64,000 nucleotides of DNA from Triatoma infestans (GCA_011037195.1 JAAEAF010006819.1:1-64000); one strand, 5' to 3'. Shown: positions 11,051 through 22,111, counted from the stretch's first letter. Program-made: numbers and translations. Notes: a model not told the origin generated them from the sequence alone.

Positions 11051-12215
11051 CAATATCTAAGGAGCATATCTGGGCATTGGAAGGAGAAGTTAAACAGAAT
11101 AAGGGCTAGATCAGCTAAAAAGAGGAAATGTGGGATGCTGTGGCAAATATGAAACTGGGCAAGTCAGGAAGACATGACGGAATAACTCCTGAAATGCTAA
11201 GGTACATGGGAAAGATCAGGGGGAGATCTTCTCTTCAAACCTATAGATCTGGCGTAGCATTATAAGAAAATCCCAAGAGATTGGGAAGTGTCCATCATTG
11301 TTCCGATTTATAAAAAAGGTGACACCAGAAAATGCACTAATCATCGAGGAATTTCCCTTTTGAGTGTATCTAGTAAAGTATACGCTCGAATCTTGGAACA
11401 GACTAAGAAAAGAGTTAGAACACCAGTTAGAAGAGGATCAGTGTGGCTTTCGATCTGGTAGAAGCACCCAAGACCACATTTTCACGTTGAGGCAAATCTT
11501 TGAGAAGTCTATTATAGAGTACCGTAAAAAGGTTTACCTGAGTTTTATAGATTGATGGAAAAGGCTTTTGACGAGGTACCTTGAACGAACCGAGTTATGT
11601 ATTTCACTTGAGGGGAAGAACGTGAATGAGGCTCTAATTAGAAGGATAAAGGGGTTCTACAAAACTTGCAGGAATTATGTCCGGACGTCCAATGTGTGTT
11701 CATCCGAGTTTGTTATAACGATGGGTGTCAGACAGGGGGACATAGGAAGCCCGCTTTATTTTATTGCCCTCCTTGATGTCTAATAAAGCAATGCAAGTGG
11801 AGAACTCGTCCTATGCTCTTTGGGTACTGGAAACTGCAACCAATTACATTTTCTGCAATCGCGTTTGCTAATGATCTTGTGCTGGTGGCGGAGAGCGATG
11901 AAAGGCTCCAAGAAAATTTGAATGTATGGGCAGAGGAGCTTTTGAAACGTAATATGATCATCAGTACCGGCAAAACCAAGTGCATGGTGGTTTCAAACAC
12001 GGAGAAAAGGATGCTGATAACAATAAATGGCAGTGAAATCGAGCAGGTCCCCAGTTTGAAGTACCTAGGAGTGACGATTAGCGAGAGCGGAAGGTTAAGG
12101 AGGAAATTAATGCTAGAGTGGCCGCTGCGGTGAGGCTGTTCTCCGCTATCAATAGAAAGTTCCTCAGCAAGAGAGAAGTGGCCAAGAACACAAAAACGGC
12201 AGTTACCGCTTCACT
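11051..12215 (+). mobile_element. RTE-like LINE, reverse transcriptase domain (decayed)
   Basis: Non-LTR RT in several frames. WEVSIIVPIYKKGDTRKC and NHRGISLLSVSSKVYARILE (about 11285-11400), QCGFRSGRSTQDHIFTLRQI (11440), KVYLSFIDxEKAFDEVP with the first catalytic Asp (11535-11580), GVRQGDIGSPLYF (11725-11760), AFANDLVLVAESDERLQENL (11865; the ADD box is changed to AND, removing an essential Asp), GKTKCMVV and VPSLKYLGVTISESGRLRR. The layout is RTE/BovB-like rather than jockey-like. Frames change near 11395, 11560 and 11800. Its 5' part lacks ~250 bp present in the inverted copy at 14505-17150. Confidence 0.85.
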
Positions 12216-12820
12216 TCCGTGCCTGTACTTACCTACACAATTCCAACAAATTATCGATTTTAGAATTGTATTTATTGCACAAGTGAAAAATTTCTCCATG
12301 ACAGAGGATGATGTAATGGGACTCCCTACCTCTCACTCACTCAGAGGTGGCAATCGCTTGTATATTTTTAAGTGTCTGGTTAATCTAAAAGGAAAGAAAA
12401 ATATGGAATGTAGAGGAGATAAACACTCTTACAATATTAGAAATAAAAATAATCTACACTTACCAGTGAGAAGATTGGCGAAGTCGGAGTTAGCTCCAAG
12501 TGCGATGAGTGTAAGATTGTTTAACAAACTGCCGAGGGAAATAATGGGTATGAAGACTGAACCATTTAAGAAAACGTTAAAACATTTCTTTAAGGAAAAC
12601 AGTTTTTATAAAATAAATGAGTTTCTGGAAGAGAAGTGGGCGCTGGGACACTTCAGGATAGACTAAATACAGTGTTGGATAGTATTTATTTTCTAGTGAG
12701 AACAAAGTGCAAACAGCAAGGACTATTTGAACTAGCAAACTTATTGTTTATTATGTAATTTTGACGTACCTTATGTTACTTGTTATGTAATTTATTTAGG
12801 TAAAATAAAAATAATAATAA
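12216..12820 (+). mobile_element. LINE carboxy-terminal fragment joined to the RTE-like RT
   Basis: An open stretch to 12664 ends with HSYNIRNKNNLHLPVRRLAK, SAMSVRLFNKLPREI and FKKTLKHFFKENSFYKINEF, the typical carboxy-terminus of CR1/jockey-type ORF2 (Y-N-T/I-R, F-N-K-L-P). The first ~120 bases (12240-12345) match the sequence immediately upstream of the RT in the inverted copy (16555-16660, VKNF...DDVMGLPTS), so order is rearranged relative to that copy. It ends in TAAAATAAAAATAATAATAATAAT, a microsatellite-like tail. Confidence 0.6.
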
Positions 12821-12824
12821 TAAT

Positions 12825-12900
12825 CTAAGGAGCATATCTGGGCATTGGAAGGAGAAGTTAAAGGGAGTAAGGTCTAGATCAGCCGCCTGCTTAAAAAGGG
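12825..12900 (+). repeat. Repeated start of the RTE-like block
   Basis: CTAAGGAGCATATCTGGGCA and the following TTGGAAGGAGAAGTTAAA repeat the sequence at 11053-11095 in the same orientation, then diverge. This puts a second truncated unit directly behind the (AAT)n tail. Confidence 0.65.
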
Positions 12901-14190
12901 TACCTGATCGCCAATTCACCACCCTCGAACGACCATCGTTCAAATACCGTCACTCTGCCAGTCACTCAGTCACTCTCTTTCCACTCTACCATGCTCTCAG
13001 CCTACATTATACACAGTGTAAAGTCTTTGCAGAGTTTAATATTCTCTTACAATGTAAACAAAGTGTTCAGTAAGTCTAACCTATATCTCAACCTAAGTAT
13101 CTCTTCTGTTCAACCCCCAAAAACATCCATTACATAAGCTGGGAAATCGTGATACACCTTTCAAAAAACATAGAAAAATATGACTTACCTAACGAATGTT
13201 GGATTTTGACGATTTTCCTGCTAAATCCCGTGGGATATCAAATGGAATTTCAAGTTTCGAGTTTCGAGAGATGGAGCATTTCTGAGTTATGCTGACTTAC
13301 AAATACGCATACTTTTTTAAAAGCCTCTTTTTCGAGTAAGAAGGGAAAGTAAAAATTATACCATCACAATTTGTCTATGCCATCTAAAGATGTTATCTAA
13401 ATCGCTTATATAAGCTATTATTTCTTACAATTTAATTTTGTTAAACAAGTGATACTTCTGTTTTATACTACAATGTTAGAAGATTGTTAGTTGATAAGCA
13501 GACTTTCAAGATTTAAGGCAGTCTGATGTGTTTTTTTTTTTTTTTAACATGAATATTTCTTCTAGTTCTTCTCTTGTCTTCAAATTAATCAACTTTTTCT
13601 TTGTTATAAAAAAAATAAAACGTGCATTATTTTGCCCAAAAGAAGTCTTCTTGTTGGTGTCTACACTTGAAATTAAACATCTCAGCTCAGTTGTTTTTTT
13701 CATCCCAACGCCCATCTTATTGTCTACTTTCATGACTTATTCATCTTCTTTTATTTACTTTGTATGTTCTTTTATTCCGTGTAAAGTGATGAGATAAATA
13801 AAAGTTAAGTAGCTGATGTAAGCAACAATTTAGTTGAACAAATAAAATTTTGGATACTTCGTTGTTGAGGGGTTTTCTTGGTAAGTAATATGTGTGCGAT
13901 GAGGTGTGAGGATTATTGTTACAGAATAAAATTATGTTTACAATAAATCGCAGTAACCGATTTATTGTAAACATGATGTGGTTTGAAACACAAAGTTCAC
14001 TTACTATTTGTTTACACATTTCTAATTGACAAATTTATTTCAAACTCGGAGTGTGTATATAATTGTTTAGTTCCCTTAACATTGTAAGAGTACAGTATTA
14101 TTGCAATGCATAGTCTTACACACAAATGACCATTAAAATAAACTTTCTAGAAGAAATTATACATATAATAGACCTAACATTGTAAGTAGG
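12901..14190. other. AT-rich spacer
   Basis: No gene recognised. There is a short perfect inverted repeat around 13938-13975: CAATAAATCG...CGATTTATTG, followed by repeated GTAAACAT. Open frames here are low-complexity T-rich or A-rich. Confidence 0.5.
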
Positions 14191-14194
14191 TGTG

Positions 14195-14500
14195 CATAAG
14201 TAAGGAGCTAGTAAGAGGAAATACTGTAATCGTGTCCAATTTTTCGATATCGGGTATTCACCGGAAATACACGTTTTAAGGTCCACTCAGTCCAAAAAAG
14301 TGCTTTTTAGAAAATGGTCTGGGTGAGAGAGAGAGAGAGAGAGAGCGTGAACAGTTGTAGCTTAAAAATGAAAAATCGCAGAAATTTCAAACTCGATATT
14401 CCGTTTAGGTATTACAGTACATGGGATCCGACACTAAGTTATCTGTTAAAAATTCCTCTCCGAAACTACCATTTTACTAATTTTTTTTTTTTTTTTCAAG
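14195..14500 (+). repeat. ACCGGAAGT repeat family, 5' part
   Basis: Matches the long copies from AGTAAGAGGAAATACTGTAA through ATTCACCGGAAATACACG, GTCCAAAAAAGTGCTTTTTA and AAAAATCGCAGAAATTTCAA, then stops in a T tract where the minus-strand LINE begins. Contains a (GA)n tract at 14325-14346. Confidence 0.75.
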
Positions 14501-14504
14501 TTTT

Positions 14505-14785
14505 GTAGAACCCCTTTATCCTTCTAATTAGATCCTCATTCACGTTCTTCCCCTCAAGTGAAGTCCATAACTCGGTTTAAGGTACCTTGTCAAAAGCCTT
14601 TTCCATCAATCTATGAAACATAGGTAAACCTCTTTACGGTAAATCTCTATAATAGACTTCTCACAGATTTGCCTCAACATGAAAATATGGTCTTGAGTGC
14701 TTCTACCAGATCGAAAGCCACACTATTCCTCTTCTAACTGGTGTTCAAACTCTTTTCTTAATCTGTTCCAAGATTCGAGCTTATA
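14505..14785 (-). mobile_element. RTE-like LINE, minus copy, 3'-side part of RT
   Basis: Inverted counterpart of 11385-11665: shares the reverse complement of GGTTCTACAAAACTTG, GAAGCACTCAAGACCATATT and the QFGFRSG-type block. It is separated from the rest of the element (16236-16660) by the 1440-bp LTR at 14791-16230. Confidence 0.85.
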
Positions 14786-14790
14786 CTTTA

Positions 14791-16230
14791 TGTTACGTAT
14801 TTGCAAGCTCGGTAAGTAGTTCATCCGGCACCAACAGATGGTTTCCGGGAATTGAGAACGCTGCAGGAATTCCGTAAGGAGACCATAGGCAGATCTTGCA
14901 TTAATGAATAGAAAGGTGGGGCAACAAAGACAGAAAAGCACCAAGTCAAAAATAACATAAATTTATTGATGAACAAGCGCTTCCCCAGTTCTCCCGCCTC
15001 ATATCCGAGCTCGAAAACGAACGCTGACTAGTGGGTACGCCCTGGGAATTACTCTGACTATCTGAATGGCAAACAATATCCCTTCCAGGGCTGTCCACAG
15101 GTTGCTGAAGAAAGGATGACTTCACATTCGTCGGCGGACCAGCAGGTGGTAGACCCTGCGAAGCTGTTGGCACAAAAATGAATATGTAGGAAAATAAGGC
15201 TAAAGACAGAACTGCAAATTCTCAGACTGGGTTTGAGAAGATATATAATCACACTAGGAGGTCGACTAAGAGAAGTTAAAGTGAGTATACTTGCCTTAAA
15301 GTTACAGCCCCTCACGCCTCCTTTAATCAGAATTTGTTCTACCTGGTATATAGAATACGTCTCCCCGGAAAGTATAAGTTGAGCAGGCAGTGAAGAGTCA
15401 CTTATCTTTGAATTATAGAGAAACAGTTAATAATACAAATAAATATTAAGCTGAGACTGAAGGCACTGATAAAGAAAAATAATATGATAGGTTACCTTCA
15501 GAGCGATTTCAATTATCGCATAAATGGCATCTGCCAGCTTATAATAACAATGAATATTGAGTGAAGATATAAAGGAGAGGAAAAATGGGATAAATATCTT
15601 ACTCAAAAATAGTTGAATGAAGTTAGTATAAGCCACTTGCATCCGCCAGAGATTGACGCTATCTGAATTGGTGAATCATGTAATCACTGCTGAATAGGCC
15701 CTTAATGAGCGTTAAACTGTAAATTAAATGATCACCAGACTGCTAGAAGTATTAAAAACGTGAGGCTGCAACTTTACGCAGTAAAAGGAGAAGTATGATA
15801 CTGCGAATTGAAGATACGCCACAAGAAAGCGTAACAAACACTTGAATAATACGCTTGATATATTACTATGCAAACTCACAATGAATGAACTTCAATACAA
15901 ACGATTTGTAAGATAATAATTAGTAAAAAAGGACTGACTGGCTAATAGCGTCGAACATGTTTTCTGTGCTATTCAACTACATGTGAACTACTTGGGCAGT
16001 ACTACTGGTGGCGTCGGTCTCGCCGATCACGATAAGAAGTATCAGTCAGCGCTCAAAGTGACGAGATTATTGACTAATTAAGTACGACAGTGCTCTGGGG
16101 GACGAGAGTTACAAATAGTGTCACTCCCTTGATTGCCATCAGCGCAATCTATTGATTTTTTTATCGACCCACTTACGTGTTCCGTTGCATTTTGTCAAAA
16201 ACAACCCTTAAACCCCAGGAATACGTAACA
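14791..16230. mobile_element. 1440-bp solo LTR (or non-autonomous terminal-repeat element)
   Basis: Begins TGTTACGTATT and ends AATACGTAACA, an 11-bp perfect terminal inversion with TG...CA ends. It is flanked by identical CTTTA (14786-14790 and 16231-16235). Removing one CTTTA plus the insert restores continuity with the other LINE copy (the reverse complement of 11370-11385), so the boundaries are exact. A 5-bp duplication and TG...CA favour an LTR. Minus-strand frames at 14946-15173 and 15058-15315 are open but resemble nothing I recognise. A DNA transposon with short inverted ends is the alternative. Confidence 0.85.
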
Positions 16231-16235
16231 CTTTA

Positions 16236-16660
16236 CCAGGAACACTCAAAAAAGGGAAATTCCCCGATGATTAGTGCATTCCCTGGTGTCACCTTTTTTT
16301 TTATAAATCGGAACAATGATGGATACTTCCCAATCCCTTGGGATTTTCTTATAATGCTATGCCAGTTCTATAACTTTGAATAGCAGATCTCCCCCTGATC
16401 TTTCCCATGTACCTTAGCATTTCAGGAGTTATCCCTTCATGTCCTGCTGACTTGCCCAGTTTTTATATTTGCCAGAGTATTCCACACTTCCTCTTTTTCG
16501 CTGAACTAGCCGTTACTCTCTTTAACTTTTCCTTCCAATGCTTCTCAGACTGCCTCCTCTGAGAGATTGAGAGGTAGGGAGATCCATTACATCATCCCCT
16601 CTCCTGAAGAAATTTTTCACTGGTGCAATAAATATAATTATAAAATCGATAAATTTTTTG
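16236..16660 (-). mobile_element. RTE-like LINE, minus copy, 5'-side part of RT
   Basis: Inverted counterpart of 11060-11380 (reverse complements of ATTAGTGCATTCCCTGGTGT, AAATCGGAACAATGATGGA, CTTAGCATTTCAGGAGTTAT). Its upstream portion (16555-16660) is intact here and is the segment found displaced at 12240-12345 in the plus copy. Confidence 0.85.
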
Positions 16661-17150
16661 AAATGGCCAATTTTTGTTCACTTGCTCAAGGTAAATATAG
16701 ACATGTTGGTATATAATATGTTGGTTAGCATACATGGCAATTAGTCACTTTAGTGTATTTACATTATGGTCTAGAATAAATCCAAATAACATTGAACAAA
16801 ACTAAAAAAAAAAATCGATATTCCATAAAAGAACTAAAAACAATTATTCTAGAAATATGTTACACATGATTGTGATATGTGCATAAGTGTCAAATTAACT
16901 TTATTTCGTAATGCCGTATTCCCGGTTGATGGATTTTGACCAAAATCTTACTGTCAGATGTGATGTTGGTATTTCTAAACAGAATATTCAGTTGCGAAAT
17001 AATTCTGCGATTTTTTATTGTTCAGAAATATTTTGTTCACACACACTACACATCGAATTTTGCTAGAAAAACGTCATGACACATCCCCCAGGGGATGCAG
17101 AAAGTGATTATCAAAATGGAACTTTTTGATATTTACAAATTTTTATTTAT
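16661..17150 (-). repeat. Non-coding upstream part of the minus LINE copy
   Basis: Inverted counterpart of 10640-11050 (see that entry). It includes ~250 bp (GCTAACCAACATATTATATA onward on the minus strand) missing from the plus copy. Confidence 0.75.
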
Positions 17151-17219
17151 TATGTTTTTATTTATAGAACAAACATATGTACTTATAAAACGGTTTTTTA
17201 TTTTTTACAATCAGAGAAC

Positions 17220-17870
17220 CTCAGAACGTATCCTCTTTTTCGCCGAACTAGCCCTTACTCATAAGTTTGAAGAAAATCAAATGATGGAAAATTCATCATT
17301 TTTACTGAAAAGTATTTTTCAGTTTTTCTACAATTTTCTCTAAAACGGCTCCAACGATTTTCTTGTGTACTACATATATAAAGAGCTACAGCTTTTATTT
17401 GAAACCTTTCTGCGGGTAAAGTTAAGGGGATTTTGGGGAGGTGGGGTTATTTTGATCGTGGCTGATACTATCTTAATTGATTGTACAAAAAATTGGGAAG
17501 CTATAGTTAGTAGCGCCCTAGGTAGCGAAGGTCAGAACTAAACGGCGAGGGAACTGCGGCGTGCTTACCTCAGTCCCCACCTATCGGCGTCTGGCAAGCT
17601 TTGTTCCTTGATTATACAATTTCAAAATCTAAACAAAATTAATTAGGAATAAATAGATTGCCAAATTACTGAGTTTTTAGAAAATTAATTGAACGGAAGT
17701 GCATTTTTACTGAACAGTTCTTTCAGTTTTCGCGATTTTATCCAATAGAAACACCGACGAATTTCATTAAATCTGGTATACTAGCTATAAAATTTGTCAC
17801 TTACAATTTTGTAAACTACAGTATGAGAAAGTTGTGTAAGTGTTTCACACTGATTTTTTTTTTTTATTAT
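17220..17870 (+). repeat. ACCGGAAGT repeat family, diverged copy with an insertion
   Basis: Matches CAATTTTCTCTAAAACGGCTCC, GAGCTACAGCTTTTATTTGA (17340-17410). After ~130 bp of other sequence it resumes at AACAAAATTAATTAGGAATA, GAACGGAAGTGCATTTTTAC and the 3' end GTATGAGAAAGTTGTG...GTTTCACACTGATTTT (17640-17870). The intervening 17490-17620 is relatively GC-rich and unidentified. Confidence 0.6.
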
Positions 17871-19028
17871 AATTAATAAAATAATTTATTTTTGACAGTG
17901 GTATTCAGCCATTGGTGAATTGGCCTATGTGGGAATGTATGGATGACTGCGTGTAACTGAAGTTTTACTTTTTCTTCCCTAAGTAGCTTAAAGTGCCTCT
18001 AGTTTCAACAACTTCTTCTTTTATCCGAATGTGGAAATTATTAAAGCTCACTTTTTTTCCTTTCTTGTTATCTTTGAGTAATCTAATCTTCAGTCAAAAA
18101 TTAATTGTTTCTTTTAAATTAAACCAGTAATGAAAATTCCATTTCTTTTCTTTTCAAGTAGAATTTTTTTTTTTTTTTAATTATTAGATCTGCTAGTATT
18201 TGTGTAAGTAATAAACAACTCATTCAGGACATTTATCGTTTAGTTTCATTTTTTTTTTTATCTAATATTTCTGATAAAATGCTGTCCTTAACCATGTCCT
18301 CCAAACTGTAAAGTATTAACTTCATACATTGTGTTCATACAATCAGTAGCAGAAAATAATTAAATATCTTACTTTTAAGATATTAAGTAATCATTAACTT
18401 CTCCATTATGTTCATCCATTAGGATAATAAATGGAACAGTGTTAACATGGCAGTTTTATGTGTGCAGTCTTTAATTCAGCATCTGAAATTTGCTCTCATT
18501 GTTATTGAACTAACACGCTATACCTAACGATAACTAATTAACACAATAGCAATAAAATGTAAAAATTGATATTCATTAAAGAAATACTTAATTTTTTTTC
18601 TCCTTCATTGTTTTTTTAATTTAGTAATCGAATACTTTATAAATAAAAAAATAAATAAAAAAATAAAATACATTATCCCTCCGTCCTAAAAAAAAGTTAC
18701 AAAACTGATAAACACTGATAACATGATACTGAAATCAACACTATTGTTTATGCTTGTTCAATTAGGAGGAATTCTTAAAATAGAATTAAACAGAATAACA
18801 ACCCATAAATGTGAAGGCAATATGATCTTAATTGTGTGGGAGCGATTTCTTTATAGTTTTTCTAATTTTTGAATTAATTTCATTGTATCGATTTCTGACA
18901 ATCACAAGCGAGTAGTGTCCTCTGTTAGGACATTATTATGAATTATAATATTAATATCTTCTAGATCATCTTCCTAAATAAACTATCAACCAGTATCGTT
19001 TGCAATATAAACATATAGTATAATGCTA
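17871..19028. other. AT-rich spacer
   Basis: T tracts and short AT repeats; no element recognised. Confidence 0.5.
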
Positions 19029-19906
19029 GGTGACAATTTGAGAGAAACTCCCGAGAGTTACTCTCAATAGTTACTCTCAACTGCCTGTCCATTCGCGAGC
19101 AGCTTTCAAAATTTTTACTCGCCGATAGCAACAAAGAGTAGCTCTTGAGAGTTTATGTCAGCGTCGTGTCTCTCTAGGCAATCTTGAGAGTATCTGCATA
19201 AATTAAAACATTGAAATTTTGAAGTTCGGACATGGATATGCAAAGCTTGCGGCCGTATTGTAGTAATATTAAAAAGGAAAAACAAACGGAAAATAACACG
19301 AAGAAGTTGTTGGGTTAAACCTTATTTCCATTCAAATCACCATTCAACGGAGATCTACATTGGGTGCGTGTTGGACGCTTACAACAGAATTGCAAATTGA
19401 AGATGCTCAACAATTTCGTAATTTTGTCCGAATGAGTGCAATAGTGGTTCAACAAATAATAAGAATGCGTTGTACCAGTAGTTGGTAAAAAGGATACTAA
19501 AATACGAGATCACACCATATCCGCCACTGAGACCACATCTCCTTATGAGCGCGTAATGGTCACATTAAGATTTTTCGCATCAGATTCTTCCTATATTTTA
19601 TATGTCTGTGTGTATTATTACTAATTTATAACTAATTTAGACAGGTGATACGTGCAGCAGCCTTCAATATTTGTTTAGGATATCTGTTTGCATAATTGGA
19701 AGAATGATTAAGGAAGTAGCCCCTGCTATTTTCTACGCTGTAAAGGATGTACATATGAAGGTACTTTCTAGCAAACTGCCGGACTTGCGAGCAACTCTCA
19801 ACATGTTTACTCTTCGAGAGTTTATACGCGCTGCCTGATAATTACTCTCAACACTATGTCCACTAGCGAAAAACGCACTCGAGAGTATTTCTCTCAAGTG
19901 GACGCC
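19029..19906 (+). mobile_element. PIF/Harbinger transposon, internally deleted
   Basis: The ends form imperfect inverted repeats: left GGTGACAATTTGAGAGAAAC, right (inward) GGCGTCCACTTGAGAGAAAT, both followed by CTC(C/T)(C/G)GAGAG. Subterminal ACTCTCAA/GAGAGT repeats are numerous (19045-19080, 19795-19890), as expected for transposase binding regions. Between them lies a transposase remnant (separate entry). At ~0.88 kb this lacks the catalytic DDE part and the accessory Myb-like ORF. Confidence 0.8.
19395..19762 (+). pseudogene. PIF/Harbinger transposase N-terminal remnant
   Basis: Pieces in order: EDAQQFRNFVRMSAIVVQQI, KKDTKIRDHTISATE(T)TSPYERV, MVTLRFFA, then after ~50 bases TGDTCSSLQYLFRISVCII and GRMIKEVAPAIFYAVKDVHM. 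This follows the conserved start of Harbinger transposases (F..FxRM, KKDT.MRD.I...ERL..TLRFLATGDSY.SL.Y.FRIS...I..II.EVC.AI...L). The break between RFFA and TGD (about 19580-19640) ends in TTTAG and may be an old intron with a lost donor. Frameshift near 19485; not functional. Confidence 0.8.
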
Positions 19907-19956
19907 TACGTTAAGACATCTCTCTACACGAATTGATTGCAAACCTTACTCTGGAC

Positions 19957-20040
19957 ACTGGATGAAAATCCAAAACCGGTCAGGACCAACAAAATGAAGC
20001 ATGCTATGACGGATAAAATCATAGATATTACTTTGTGAGT
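19957..20040 (+). repeat. Decayed Penelope-type hammerhead unit
   Basis: CACTGGATGAAAATCC then AAAACCGGTC, followed by AGGACCAACAAAATGAAGCA matches the region downstream of the ribozyme core at 30025-30055 (GAAACCGGTC..GACCACAAAATGAAGCA). Stem II and CTGATGA are degraded. Confidence 0.5.
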
Positions 20041-20880
20041 TCAAATTAGGGGATGTTGCGACGCTTTTTACTTATTTAAAAAAAACTATAATAATTACAG
20101 ATACCCAGAGCTTCCTCTTTCATGTGGTAGAAAAATTAAATTAAAAAGTAAAACAAGCGCAAACCACGCGTATGTGTGATAAACAGAGATAAAATTTTTT
20201 ATCAGATTTATACAAATTATATTAATTTAGATGGCAAAGTACTTGCAGCTTATGAAAATTTGAAATCCATTTGCATTCTCTGTTTGTAGACAATTTGCAG
20301 AAGGATATGGGGTAGTGAAGTATGTTAAACCAATAATGGAAACCAATAACTTGGTAGTTTGGGGTATTAGCGTGTACTAAATACAGATTCCATTTGTTCC
20401 ATCATTGATACATGCCTCTCAACTTTACGTACACTTCCTATAATATGGTTGCTCAACCAATTTTCATTCTATTTTGTAATAATAACCAGATCCAGACATA
20501 AATGTATTGATTGAAATATTGTGTGTGTGTGTGTGTGTGAAACGCAAATATGTTGTAACTTTGGTTTTAATTAAGTTTGTAGGCCCATTCTTTTAATCAA
20601 TAAAGAGATTTCTCTTCTTTCTTTTTTTCAATATTGTGTAAACTGAGAGAGATCTATCTTTTATGATATAGCCAACGTATTGAAAATATTAAATTTTTTC
20701 GAAGTGTCTTTTGTCCATTGTCAATAAATTGTCCACTCTTATTAATAATATATCTTCCTTTTAAATGAATTTTTCTTAATTAAAACTAGTCTTTCCATAC
20801 ATCATCTGCAAAAATTCATTTAGCAATTTTAATTTTTAACACCTTTTGGTTAGTTAGTCTTGTTAAATAATAATAATAAT
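20041..20880. other. AT-rich spacer with (GT)10
   Basis: A (GT)n microsatellite lies at 20521-20540. No ORF or element recognised. Confidence 0.5.
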
Positions 20881-20884
20881 ATAT

Positions 20885-21098
20885 CTCCACACTCCCCCTC
20901 GTCGACTAGATTGATGATGTAAGTGGGGACGTGTGGGGAAAGGTTCAGAACCTGGGGCTCTTCTCCGCCTTGTTCAGCAAGGTGTTGCGCAAGAAGCCAG
21001 CAGCATGTGTCATCCCAGATCGAGCGGCGTTAGTAAAAGAAAGTAAATAATGATTTGAGGGCGCTAATAACCACAGTAGTTGATGCGCCAAAAAAAAA
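20885..21098 (+). mobile_element. LINE 3' end fragment with A tail
   Basis: Relatively GC-rich 200 bp that ends GGGCGCTAATAACCACAGTA and TTGATGCGCC (21059-21090) and an A tract. This is the same terminal structure as the LINE ends at 1885-1926 (minus) and 8212-8240. The piece is presumably a 5'-truncated LINE 3' UTR. Confidence 0.6.
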
Positions 21099-21103
21099 AA
21101 AAA

Positions 21104-21345
21104 GGGGGGAGGAAATAGCTATGTAGTTAGCGTACTGGGCTCCCACGCGGAGAACCCGGGTTCAAGTCCAGCTGTGCTACCCTTAGATTTTTTTCTTCCT
21201 AGGTGCCTCTACAGCTTACTGTCTGGTGATGGACAGTGTTGTCTGTAACGAGAGAACACTGCCCGGTGGCCGGTAGTGCATTGAGAAGGTTCCGGTCACC
21301 AATGTGCATAGTGATGTTGACGCGCCTTAAATTAAAATAAAATAA
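21104..21345 (+). mobile_element. SINE family 1, near full length
   Basis: tRNA-derived head with A box in ATAGCTATGTAGTTAGCGTA and B box GGGTTCAAGTCC. Body: GCTACCCTTAGATTTTTTTC, GTGCCTCTACAGCTTACTGT, GGTGATGGACAGTGTTG. The 3' tail ATGTTGACGCGCCTTAAATT (from 21312) matches the LINE terminus. Internal RNA polymerase III promoter expected from the A and B boxes. Confidence 0.85.
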
Positions 21346-21722
21346 TAATCTTCTTATTGCTAACAATCTCTGGGTAACTTGGTAAAGTACTAGAGTTATC
21401 ACAATTCCCAATATTTCTAGGATTTCTAATCAAATTTTATTTGGGGATGCACAATTGTCATCAATTGGAGTGAAGAAATTACAAGAGAGTAACCAGGCGT
21501 TAATAGCTACGATTAACTACATAATTGAATGCATATTATCTACCAGACTAACTGCATAATTGAAAACAATGCATGTGAAAGGTTGCGCATTATATTTGAA
21601 TGAATAAAAACAATGAATAACAATTAATTGAAATGGAATAAAACGCCAAAGGGTGTGGTTCATTTCTGATGCCCTAAATTCCTTTGAAGATATTCCACTA
21701 GTATGTCATAAACATATTTATA
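21346..21722. other. AT-rich spacer
   Basis: Nothing recognised between the SINE and the LTR-like element. Confidence 0.5.
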
Positions 21723-22111
21723 CATAATGGATGTCAGAAGGAGAGTGAGAATTAGAGAAATGGATTTTAGTTTTAGTGAAATAAACTAGATGATATACTG
21801 AACACTGTATAATAAATAAAACAGACAAACCGCAAGGACTTAACAGTAAAAAATAGAAGTTAGGTAATAAGAGAAATATAAAGAGACAGACTGGCTGAAT
21901 AATAAGAAGGTAGTAGATAGGTTGCTGACTGGTTGTACTGTTGTAAAACGGTCATAAACTATGTTCTCTTTTCAGCTGTCGCTCTGTTTATATGAATCGA
22001 ACTCCCCCTTCCTAGTCCGGCCAAGGTGCGGAGTAACTAACTTTTGATTCATTTAGTGTGTGCTTCTCCGCTTTTCGGATCCTATGAATCAATGATTCTG
22101 ATCCCATTACA
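21723..22111 (-). mobile_element. Solo LTR-like element, subfamily 2
   Basis: Left end CATAATGGATGTCAGAAGGAG, right end GATCCCATTACA, flanked by TATA (21719-21722 and 22112-22115). Shares AATAAACTAG...GAACACTGTATAATAA and CTAGTCCGGCC with the copies at 33615 and 44356. Read on the minus strand it begins TGTAATGGG as an LTR should. Confidence 0.7.

Noticed and set aside
13506..14019. Overlapping open frames on both strands
   Set aside because: Low-complexity T/A-rich translation, no homology recognised, no splice signals of note.
14946..15315. Minus-strand frames inside the 1440-bp LTR as a gene
   Set aside because: No recognisable domain; LTRs of this length often contain chance frames. Left as part of the LTR.
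20521..20540. (GT)10 and the other (CA)n/(GT)n tracts (22983, 25690, 31321, 31866) as something special
   Set aside because: Ordinary microsatellites, frequent in insect introns.
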